This document shows, in pieces, positions 22,161 through 32,278 of a stretch of 64,000 nt of DNA. The position numbers were made by a program, and so were the translations under genes. The notes below the pieces were generated by a model that was not told the origin of the DNA, searched no databases, and saw only the letters and a list, made by a program, of their open reading frames with translations. Source of the stretch: Patiria miniata (lineage: Eukaryota; Echinodermata; Asteroidea; Valvatida; Asterinidae); the NCBI RefSeq assembly GCF_015706575.1, contig NW_024037069.1, forward strand, positions 38,771,315-38,835,314. Direction: 5' to 3'. Positions within the stretch are counted from its first letter, which is position 1. Each line of letters opens with the position of its first letter.

Positions 22161-25100
22161 TCACTGGTCAAGCCGTAACATCGTCCCTGATGTTGTGTCG
22201 AGCCTAAAAACAAGTGACAAACGATCATTCTCTTTATAGGAAGATGTTTTGCAGATACACCACGTGAAGTGACTTTGTCTCAGCATTTGTTGACAGCACA
22301 AGTTTTTCCTGAGTGCCCTTTCTTACTTACTATCGCAATTCCTGGTACATGTATGCAATTAACCAGAACAATTCCAGAAAATAGGACAAATTTCCTCATT
22401 TTGTCTGGGATTCCATGGATTTGATAGCCAGATACACCACAGTGACCTGAATAGTCAGGCACCAACAAGCATTAGATACTGCCACTAGATTTTTCTGTAA
22501 AGTGGCAAAAAGAATAATCATAATAACTTGCTTAGGCCACAAAAAAAAAGTCTCTGGTTTCTGGTATGGAGCTTGCCCAAAAAGTGGTGCGGCGACGTGG
22601 CTTTCTTTTTTTTTTTACCTGATTTTTTTGCTTCAAATGTCGGCTGATGACTGCAAATGGTGCCCGACTAAACTTAGTGCAAATATATGGGAGTCCAGAG
22701 AGGCCACATAAAGCTTATTCTCGACCATAACCCAATCTAAAAACACGTTAAAATTGTGCAGCAGCAGGATTCCAGTCAAACCACTGAGTTTGGCGGTTTT
22801 GAGACATCATCTTTCATTGAAAAAAAACCTTTTTCATTTTGCCGACGCGCATGGCTACGGCGACGCGCGCGCATACCAGAAACCGGAGACTTTTTTTGGG
22901 GGGCCTTACGTTCCAGTTTATTGCATTAGCCTTGCATACCTTGTGACTAGTTCTGCACCTATGATGTCATGGATATGATACTGGATTCCTAACTTCTGCA
23001 CCGCCCTCAGCTTCCGGTCTTCCAGCTCCTGAAAAAAAAAAAAATTCCAGTTACACATCACTGATGAGACCATTAGAATACCACTTATGAGGAACATCTA
23101 CATCAATACATGGGCTACTAGCCAATTAACTCTTTCAGTGCCAAACTCGTACATGTACGAGGTATATTTGTTAGTACAAAAGCGCCAACCTCGTACATGT
23201 ACGAGGTAATGTTCGTAAATGTTCGTACTTAAAATTGCCAAACCTCGTACATGTACGAGGTAGAGTAAATATGTTATCAAAAGGGGGCGCTCTCGCTCTT
23301 TCTAATGGTACCATTTTTAATGCATGTACGACCTGTATTTATTTTTTCATTCGAGTTCTTGCGAGAGGGCGCAGCACTAAATCTCGTATTTTCTGCAAAA
23401 AGTGCAGAATTCCCCTGTGTTCAGGCCAGTGTTTCAGGGTGTATCACTGTGTTTGTGACTACTTTTGACTTTCCAATATATCAAGGATATACCAGAGAGC
23501 AACAACAACAAATTTAGTGAGTAAAACTTATTTACTTTTTTTTTTACAGAATTTCGAACAATTAACAAGAACGCTCGAAGTTGGGCGCTTTAGGGTTAAA
23601 CTTTTCAAATTTCGCGGGCACTGAAAGAGTTAACCATCTTCAATCCTAAAACACTTCATCATCATTATTATTCATTCATTCAGTTTTTGTGATGAAATCA
23701 AGGATTCCTCAAAAAGTGCCACAGGCACTGTAGCTCACAAGCCTGACACCTGTCAAGAGAAGACAGCGAAGAAATTAAAGTTTTGGACATGGGAGGAAAA
23801 CCCCAGAAGAATATTATGGGTAAACCCACAGAATCGGCTGGGGACTGCAAACCCAATCCACATGTGGACCAGGGCAGGAATCGAACCTGGGCCGTAGAGG
23901 TGGAAGGCGAGGAAAGACACCACTACGCCAACCTGACTCCCCGATGCCAACCTGACTCCCCGAACAACAATGGTGTGATGCTTTTGATTGTATGATGAAA
24001 ATCTATGAATGACTACTGTACAATCATTTAATACAGGGTGAGTGTAAAAAAAACAAAATATTTGTTTTATTCAAGTCCTGCATGTAACACTTAAAAAATC
24101 TACGACATGAAAGCCCAATTCATAAGCTTTCTGTTAGTACATGAATCATTCAAATCACTCATGTACTTTTCAAGTTACGGAATTCTAAACACAACCACCG
24201 TTTTTAAAAATATTTGTTTTATTCAAGTCCTGCATGTAACACTTAAAAAATCTACGACATGAAAGCCCAATTCATAAGCTTTCTGTTAGTACATGAATCA
24301 TTCAAATCACTCATGTACTTTTCAAGTTACGGAATTCTAAACACAACCACCGTTTTTAACCGGAATTCTAAACACAACCACCGTTTTTAAAGCTCTGTCC
24401 ACGGATCACAAAATAGGTGTGCATTCTTTCATCAAAACGAAAACAATTCACACACATCCCTATGTGATTTGTTTTCGTTTTGCTGAAAGAACACTGAACT
24501 TTTTTGTGATCCGTGGACAGAACCTTACAACGGTGGTTGTGTTTTAAAATTCTGTAACTTGAAAAGTACATGAGTGATTTGAATTATTCTTGTACTACAA
24601 GAAAGCCTATGAATTGGGCTTTCATATCTTAGATTTTGAAAGTGCTACATGTAGAACTTCACTAAAACAATGGTCCCGACATTTGGGTTTCGTTTCTTTT
24701 TTACTCACACTGTAGATTGTTTGCACCGCTGCCATGTTTGAGGTGTGGGGTTTTATTCAACAGGGATACGAATGAACAGACCTTTTGTGCAATTAATGAA
24801 TTAACATAACAAAGCACACCTCAAAGATGGCAGCTGAATGCAACCAGTCTATACTCATACTTCATAAGTCACCATGCACAACGAGAAGGAAGTGAGTGAG
24901 TGCTCGCAGATATGCCTGAATACTTGTACTCACCTGTTGCAGAATCTTCTGATATTTACTTTTCCTTATCGAGCGTAAAATGGAATCTCTTCCTGCAAGG
25001 AGTAAAAGAAACAAACAAAATTTAACAAATTTCCCAAGCCCTTGTACAGAAATACTTTTCTTCGTACTAGCCCCTTCGCTGTGCTAGTCATCTGGACATC

Positions 25101-28100
25101 TCGCAAGTCCTCATGATGCTTTTCTATCACCTAGAATAATTGTTTACTGTACAGGGAGGTGCAAAAAGAAGGAAACCCACTTTTGACAGGAATTTTAACC
25201 TACTTAATTTATTTGAACTGTTTTTTTTTTTTTATAATGTTAGTAGTGAAGCATAGCTCTTCAACCATACATGGTGAAAAAATCTTTAAAAAAAATCCCA
25301 AGAATAGTGTTATTATGCAAATTTGAATACAAGTCACTGTCAAAAGTGGGTTTCCTTCTTTTCACACCACCCTGTTTGTTCCATGATGAGCATTGCAGGT
25401 TGCTACTTGTGTTTTTATGTTGGAATGGTCCCACATTGTTCAGTTCCGCAGTTCCACTGAGAACACAAAACCCTTCAAGTGAAACGGCCAAAGCCCAACA
25501 ATACAATGGTTCAGCTGGAATACAAACACGACAAAGCAAACTATTCAACTGGGCAGTCCCCCACTGTTGACCCTGGTACACTAACCACAGATACCTTTGC
25601 TCACGAAAAGAAAATGTCAGCCTTTGCATTCAACAGGTACAGGAACGGTGCAACAGACCCCAAATGTTACTGACTTATAAGATGCAGGTTTACCTTTGTT
25701 GAAACACTTCATGAAAATGCCGGCGCCAGGGATAGCGATCCACCAGCTGCCCACATCCCTGACGTTAAGCACACCGCCATGGAGTAACTGCCTGTTAATG
25801 ACAAGGAATCAATGGAGAATAGATCAGGGCCCAATTTCACGGTGCTGCTTAACAGCTAGCAGAAAAGTTGTGCTTTAGCATAGCAGAAAAGTTTGTTGAA
25901 CCTTAAGGACTATTTCACGGCTTGGATGTGCTAATGGTCGCGCGTGCATGGAGACTTCTATTGTTATGTCACAAAGTTAAGCAAATTTTTCCACTGAAGT
26001 AAGCGTGCCTTTGGCTGTACTTATGCTTACGGTCTCCATGAAATAGACGGAGGCTCTGTTAGCAGAAAATCGTGTGCTTAGCAGCGCTGTGAAATTGGGC
26101 CCAGGTCAACTGGAGCGAATATTAATATAGTGCATCACCAAAATGCTTGCTTCGAGAATCAACTTTTACAACTTAATGGGTGACTTCTTGTGTTAAAATA
26201 TCCTTAGTGTTTTAAACAACCATCTTTTATTGTTTACTCAGTACACGCACATAAGTGCATTTGAAAGTCTCTTAAAAAGGATCATGGCCTAGCGGGGAGT
26301 GTCATGGCGTAGCGGTTAAAAGCATTACACCGGACCCATGCTCTGGTGTTTCAGAGGCAGCAGAAAGTTGGTTCGAGCCCGAGTCTGGACATTTGTGCCC
26401 TTAAGCAAGGCACTTAACCATTATTGCTTCATCCTTCAGATAGGGCGTAAAGCCATAGGTCCCGTGTGTTGTGTAATACAATGCACGTAAAAGAACCCAG
26501 TAACACTTATCGCTAAGACTTTCACCAAGGTAATTTCATTTAAGTTTTTCTCTTACGTGATCTCCTCATCCTTAAACCCCAGGTCCGTCATGGTCTTCTT
26601 GTCCAAGCTGACGTCAGACGTCTTCTCCAGGACCGTGTCCAGGAATCTCTCCTTGGCAGGGCCGTCTGCCATGGTCCGTCTGACGTGCTCCCGGTAGTCA
26701 TCGGTGAAGACGATGGCGAACGTGTCAGACTCCTTGCCCAGACGAAACAGCTTGATTTCTTTCTTTTCTCTTAAGTCATTCTGCCAACAACAAAAAAGCA
26801 TTTCGACACTTGTTATTGAATAAGAGATTAACAGTGTATAAGACAAATAATGTACTTTCTCCTACATGTATTTTTATTTGGTAACAAATTCCCTTTCTCC
26901 ATCCTCCCCAATAAAAGTAGCTCCTATAAAGAGACAAGACACACGGAAGTCCAGCCAATGTCTTCCAAAATTAATACTCAGCATGGCAATTAATACTCTC
27001 AAGTGAGAAAAGTGCTATTCTGAAACACACAAATACGGAAAAGCCAATACAAGCAAAACAACCATTACTACCCCTCTCGGGTCCTTGAATTGCAAGATGC
27101 CATTTACCGACCAGTTGTCTTGCCTATTAACCCTAACTCCGTAGGCCTGTTTGCTAGGATGTAGCCTAAATCCTGTAAAATCCTCCAGTTGGCCTCATGG
27201 AAAAATATTTAGCCTCAATCCTGCAAATTCTTCCATTATTTTTTTAATATGGTCCGTGGAGGGATGACCACTGCCTGAATCCTGCAAAATCCTGCGGCAG
27301 TGACTGTCAATATGTTGAGGCTTGGCCAGTGACATCCTGGAGCAGTTCGGAGGATTTCAAGCATAATTTAGGCCTATATGTATGCATGGCTGAGCAAAAG
27401 TAACATAGGGTCCAGCCCAAGACCTTAACAAGCATCCTACGAAATCAGTAACGCACTTTTGCCGTGAAACCTCAAATTTCCCAATTCCTCCACTTTGGCA
27501 AAAAGGATTTTAAGGATTCAGGGCGGTTAGGGTTAGGGTTAAAAGACAAACAGCACCCACCACCACTTCAACCCAAATGACTTGACCAAAGCCAGCAATC
27601 TGTAAAATTGCAATCAAATCACCATGAGGTGTAGTATCTAACGCTGACAGCTGAATTCAACTTTTAACTCTGAAATGTCACCACCTACATTGTACATGTG
27701 CAGCTATTTTTAACTGGTGAACATGGTGAAGCTGACACATGTTTACGCAAGTAGATTGACCATCCATTAACTTTTTTGCTGTCTCTGTTACATTTTATGC
27801 ACTGGCCAAACGTTCTTGATGCACTCCTCAATTAAAGGGAAAATACAACATTTGCAAACATCGAAAAATAAAATGACCAAGTTTTTACGAAATACCTTAC
27901 AGGATGTTGGTAAATGACAGTCTAAAGCATCCTGTAAAATTATGGCACCTGGTGTGAAGTCATTATCAAGAAAATTTTATTTTTGTTTACATTTCCAACG
28001 GTGGTCGGCCGACCATTGTAGAAAAAACCTAACTATTTTTTACTACTGCTCCAAATTTACCATTTTTTCAGTCCAATTTTGTTTGCTAATTGGTTTTATG

Positions 28101-29859
28101 TTCATGAATGGGTGCAGGTCAGCTAGACTGGTTCCCTTAGCGTACAATTTCCGGGATCTGTAAATTGATCCATTTCATCTTCAGGGGAGTCAGGGAACCA
28201 GACTACTTGAAAATTTTTGTTTTTCTTGGTTTTTCCAGCATTTTCGAAAACAAAACTTCAAATATGTTAGTGTAACAATAATTTGATCTATTATACTAAC
28301 CCCTCAAATAGTTCATTTCTGAAAATTAAGGCATAAGCCAATGATGTACATTCCCTTTAATGTATTCTTCCTTCAAGAGTTATTCTGCTTAATCATTGTT
28401 AGTAAGCGTACAACCTACCTAACAATGAAAAAAAATTAGTGTGAAATCATTTTTTGGAACTTCAATGACAAACTACGAAGTTCATAGGTAATACGGACAG
28501 GAAAAATGTCACACTTTGGAACCTCAATTCACAGAATGACCCATATCCATTTTCTTGAAGCTTTTTTTGTGCGACTTGTGTTATTATTATTTTTAATTCT
28601 AGTATCTTACAATTTGCTTGTCTGCAGCAGTTTTGCACTTGACAATGCTGTAGACCTGCTGCTTGAAGACGATTGGTGGAATCCGGTCCTCAAAGACCTG
28701 GACGTTGACCAGGGAACGCAGGTACAGCAGAGCTGCCTTGGTCTCACTGGCAACCTCTGAGGCTGAAGAACACAAATTTACAGAGACTTATGTAGTTTTT
28801 ATTGTTTGTTTTGTGGAATATTATTCAAGAAAATGCAAATTTTATAGACAAATTTGTCTGCCATCATCAGGGTATGAACAGCAGATGATCTTCAAGCACA
28901 ATTAAAAGAATAAAACGTTTGGTAACTTGTGGTGCATCCTTTTCATTTGATAATCGATGGGGGAGTGTGGCCAAGTGGTTAGGGTTCACGACTTAAGATC
29001 CGAGAGTCAGGGGTTCGAATCCAGCTGCTGCCATATTTTGTGCCCTTAGGAAAGCCACTTTATTCCCCTCCCCCTTAACACTTGCCTCTCTCCACCCAGG
29101 AGTATAAACAGGTACTGGCCTTGCTGGGGCATAACCTGTGATGGACTGGCATCCAATCCAGGGAAGATGGAAATATTCTAAATTGTTAAATATCTAGCAA
29201 ACCAAACACTGGCCTGATGTGCCATATTGACTATACTTTAAATACTTTACTTTCATGATCTGAAACCAAACACTCCCCCACCCACATTCCTCAAAATTTA
29301 GAAGTTTTTTTTTCTCAAGATTTTAAAGATTAACCATAACTCCCTAGCATGATTTACTAGGAACCATACCCATCCTGGCAAATTCCAACACCATATGGGA
29401 AACTGCACACACATATTTCTGACTTTGATTCTGGAGGTGTGCCCAACCCAATGTAAAAGACAGTGTCAGTTAAGGGGTACTGTACCCATCCTGACAGATT
29501 CCAACAAAACATGCCGTTGGGGTTTGATGGGTTGAATTCTGTTAGGGTTAAAGGAAGAAACAGCTCATCTACTCTTCCTTTACATGGAGCTTTACACACC
29601 TTGGAAGTAGGTCTACATGTCCAAGAAATGTGCAGTTTTGGAGGAGTCTGTGCGTTTCCCATAACACAATGGTTGGGCTCAGGTGAATAAGAAATGTTTT
29701 TGGAGGGTTTGGCAGAGCAGGGGCTAAAATGGCAGGCACACTTTCTCGATCGTGGCCATACTTACGAGAGATGCTTGACTCTTCCCAGTTGTGTGCAGTA
29801 CCTGTGACTCGGACCTTTTTCCTGTTGCTAAACACGTCAGGCACCCGAGATCTCTTCAT
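22161..29859 (-). CDS. STK19: STK19 winged-helix protein (former 'serine/threonine kinase 19'), 7 coding exons, complete
   Basis: Exons in transcript order on the minus strand: 29859-29766, 28762-28611, 26780-26557, 25791-25694, 24992-24934, 23028-22940, 22203-22161. Phases join exactly, giving 759 nt and 252 aa (254 aa for the short human form). Diagnostic segments are EDRIPPIVFKQQVYSIV (exon 2), FAIVFTDDYREHV (exon 3), VLNVRDVGSWWIAIPGAGIF (about res. 164-183, exon 4), GIQYHIHDIIGAELV (exon 6) and DTTSGTMLRL (exon 7). No kinase motif is visible. The family is now understood as tandem winged-helix DNA-binding proteins acting in transcription-coupled nucleotide excision repair in the nucleus. 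An acceptor just 5' of the ATG (coding exon reaches 29867) implies an upstream noncoding exon. The gene is head to head with DXO, as in vertebrates, and tail to tail with SLC25A17. Confidence 0.95.
22535..22905 (+). mobile_element. PIF/Harbinger-like MITE, family A, copy 4
   Basis: TTA duplications at 22532-22534 and 22906-22908; family A TIRs. In STK19 intron 6, ending only 34 bp from the exon 6 donor. Confidence 0.8.
23126..23633. mobile_element. piggyBac-like non-autonomous element
   Basis: Starts TTAACTCTTTCAGTGCC and ends GGCACTGAAAGAGTTAA. The TTAA target and TTAACYCTTT-type ends are the piggyBac signature. It contains three copies of the palindrome CTCGTACATGTACGAG (23146-23161, 23190-23205, 23244-23259) and no intact transposase. 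In STK19 intron 5. Confidence 0.8.
23855..23950 (-). repeat. tRNA-like SINE fragment
   Basis: The minus strand shows GGCGTAGTGGTGTCTTTCC (box A-like) and CCCAGGTTCGATTCCTGCC (box B). STK19 intron 5. Confidence 0.5.
24034..24712. mobile_element. Foldback element with tandemly repeated left arm; TA flanks
   Basis: Ends CAGGGTGAGTGTAAAAAA and TTTTTTACTCACACTG are flanked by TA on both sides, as for Tc1/mariner targets. The left arm contains a 152-bp unit repeated twice (from about 24054 and 24206) and a third partial start at about 24357. The right arm (24440-24660) is a single inverted copy. No transposase. STK19 intron 5. Confidence 0.75.
25152..25374. mobile_element. mariner-like MITE
   Basis: Ends CAGGGAGGTGCAAAAAGAAG and CTTCTTTTCACACCACCCTG with further pairing through CCCACTTTTGACAG. 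Left flank TA, right flank TT, so the target duplication is imperfect. STK19 intron 4. Confidence 0.65.
25827..26102. mobile_element. TIR MITE, family E, copy 1
   Basis: Ends GGGCCCAATTTCACGG and TGTGAAATTGGGCCC. It lies in STK19 intron 3 and starts 36 bp upstream of the exon 4 acceptor, so it may supply the branch-point region. Related copy at 54038-54317. Confidence 0.75.
26282..26530 (+). repeat. tRNA-derived SINE, family S2
   Basis: TGGCGTAGCGGTTAAAAGC (box A) and GTTGGTTCGAGCCCGAG (box B), then AAGCAAGGCACTTAACCATT and a distal body. STK19 intron 3. Confidence 0.65.
27832..28360 (-). mobile_element. TTAA-flanked MITE, family B, copy 2 (inverted)
   Basis: Starts TTAAAGGGAAAATACAACAT and ends GATGTACATTCCCTTTAA. 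The central palindrome is decayed (GGTCGGCCGACC). STK19 intron 2. Confidence 0.7.
28960..29165 (+). repeat. tRNA-Leu-like SINE, family S3
   Basis: GTGGCCAAGTGGTTAGGGTT (box A) and GGGGTTCGAATCC (box B) resemble tRNA-Leu. A body with CCACCCAGGAGTATAAACAG and ACCTGTGATGGACTGGCATC follows. An inverted relative lies at 36114-36376. STK19 intron 1. Confidence 0.7.
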
Positions 29860-30388
29860 TGCTTTCACCTGGGGGAAAAAAAGATAATCAGAGACCATTA
29901 ATATTTTTTTTTAATTCATAGGACAAAAGACAAATGCCTAACATCACCTGTTCTTTTAAAACCAGAATTATTTTCATCTGAAAAAAAGATTTTCACATTT
30001 CTCAAAAGTTGAACTGCCAAGCAATGTCAAGCATGGCGAGTGCACATAAAACTTAACAAAATAGAAGATAAACCATTTAAAGGCCTAAAAAATCTAACTT
30101 TCGAATACTTATACCGTGTCTGTGTGTGTTTGTAAACGACAATTTGCAACTTGTTCATGTTGATCACGATCGGTGGATATATCAAGTACTAGGCCTACTT
30201 CCAAAACTGTAAGGTTTTTGTTTACAAACCTTACACTAAGTCACTATTGGCTTCGTGTGCCAACAAAAGATGGCTCGTTTTTACCTCCTTTGAGAGCTCC
30301 GGGACGCGAATTTTTTTCTGTTGGTGGGTTGCTCAAATATCACGCGTAATTCAGTTTTCCTTCGAATCATTGCAAAACAATTATCAGA

Positions 30389-30686
30389 CCAAATAAAAGA
30401 CATGTTTAGCGTCCCCACCCGCTTCGTTTTTGGAGGCCGCCTCCTTTTTTTTTTTTAAACCGAAAACATGACAAATTTTAAACAGTGAGATCATGTTGGC
30501 CTCTTTGTCTGTTGCATCTAGCCAATATAAAGCTGGTATGTCATTTCCTGAGTCCAAGTGGAGGCCATTTATAAAAAAAAAAAGCTGGCAGCCATCTTGA
30601 AAAATAGCCCAGTCGGGCGACCATGTTGGAGGCCTCCTCCCTTTTTTTTCAAAAAGGCAGGACGCTAAACACGTTTTTTTATTTGG
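30389..30686. mobile_element. TIR MITE of about 298 bp
   Basis: Ends CCAAATAAAAGACATG-TTTAGCG and CGCTAAA-CACGTTTTTTTATTTGG, with GGAGGC-rich inner ends. Upstream of STK19 coding exon 1. Confidence 0.65.
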
Positions 30687-31495
30687 CCATAAAATAAAAT
30701 TACATGTATCTCAACGACAAATTCAGAGAAGAAAAGTTAGTCTATGAAAATGAGCAGCGACGACGTGGAATGGAACCAGGGATCCTTGTATCCATAGCTC
30801 ATCATGCTTTTCCACTAGTCTACTTTGGTAGCTCGACGACGTCCGTACTTTAAAATACTTTAAAGATAACTGGTTGACTAAATAACAACAATCATCTTGA
30901 TATCATTGTTCTTTCATGAATAAACATGTTATTGGCCCAATTGAAACTATTGAATTATTCATGACTTTGGAGCATCCCGCCTACGGAAAAGAAATACGCA
31001 GACAGGACACACAGCATGCGCGTATTGTACTGTACTACTACTGGTTTACGCATGAAATATTCACGACTTCCTGAAATGTCATGAATGTGCAACAGTTACA
31101 GCCACCGTGTCTTCGCGTGAGCATCAGGCATCATCGGCGCGTGCGCGCAAATACGTTCGAAATTAACTTGTGATGGTCTAATCCCTGCCTCCAATATAAC
31201 TTTGGATACAATCGAAATACGCAGTGGATGGATTGGGAACCAGTCTAGGTCACTTGTGCACGTAGCCCATACCATACCATGCACTGCACTGAAAGACCAT
31301 TGCTGCATCATAATGCTGTGCATGTGCCTGTGCCTGTGCCTGTGGCAGAAAATTGTCATTTTTTTTTCAAACTTCCAAACTCTCCTGTCACAAAATGTTT
31401 GGCACCAGTATTTCGCAGCCATTATTTTGACATGGTTAGGTACCACCAGGGTGGGTTCATATCTCTGAAAAGTCAAACAAAAACGTGACATTTAC

Positions 31496-31600
31496 CAGAA
31501 TTTCGCTCGCCAAGGTCGGTAAAGATTCACAACCACAGCAGTTTACTCCGCGGTCTGTCGTTGTAGCGCCCTCAGTTGACAGCATGCGCAGTTTATTTCT
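31496..31600 (-). promoter_or_regulatory. STK19: Candidate 5' noncoding exon and promoter side of STK19
   Basis: STK19 coding exon 1 begins at a splice acceptor, so a leader exon must lie upstream. On the minus strand a GC-richer stretch ends in TTCTG|GTAAATG at 31496/31495, a usable donor. It lies directly beside the foldback element that separates it from DXO. The start is not mapped and the call is an inference. Confidence 0.35.
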
Positions 31601-31611
31601 TCCACGTTTCA

Positions 31612-32172
31612 GTAGCATAAAATGGTACGACAGTAGAGCGCGTAATGAATATGCATGACTATGACGTCACTAGAAGCTCATGAGTAATATATCACGCACG
31701 GTACTGATAGATATACATGTAGATGCACACTGTATGTGCTGCATCCCACTTACCGATGATATTACATTTAACAAGTCCTCTTTCTACTGTCGCGCCGCCA
31801 CCCTCTAGTGTCGTCCCGCTTACCGATGATATCACATTTAACAAGTCCTCTTTCTACTGTCGCGCTGCCACCCTCTAGTGTCGTCCCACTTACCGATGAT
31901 ATCACATTTAACAAGTCCTCTTTCTACTGTCGCGCCGCCACCCTCTCGTGTCGCCCCACTTGATGATAATCGGTAAGTGGGGCAACAGTAGAGGGTTGCG
32001 GCGCGACAGTAGAAAGAGGACTTGTTAAATGTGATATCATCGGTATTAATGGATGCAGTGTGCATCTACATGTACATCAGTACCGTGCGTGATATATTAC
32101 TCATGAGCTTCTAGTGACGTCATAGTCATGCATATTCATTACGCGCTCTACTGTCGTACCATTTTATGCTAC
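31612..32172. mobile_element. Foldback element filling the STK19-DXO intergenic space
   Basis: Ends GTAGCATAAAATGGTACGAC and GTACCATTTTATGCTAC, with over 100 bp of nearly perfect arm pairing (shared ATGCATGACTATGACGTCAC). The left arm holds a 70-bp unit in three tandem copies (31749-31958); the right arm has one inverted copy. No coding frame. Its right end is 107 bp before the DXO ATG. Confidence 0.85.
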
Positions 32173-32278
32173 CCATCATGTGTTGCGCTAGCTGAGACCA
32201 CAACGCGGTGTCGTCTGCACACGAAAGTTCGTTAAATTTCTTCGAATTTAGGGACTGTTTTAGGTACATTTTGCCAGA

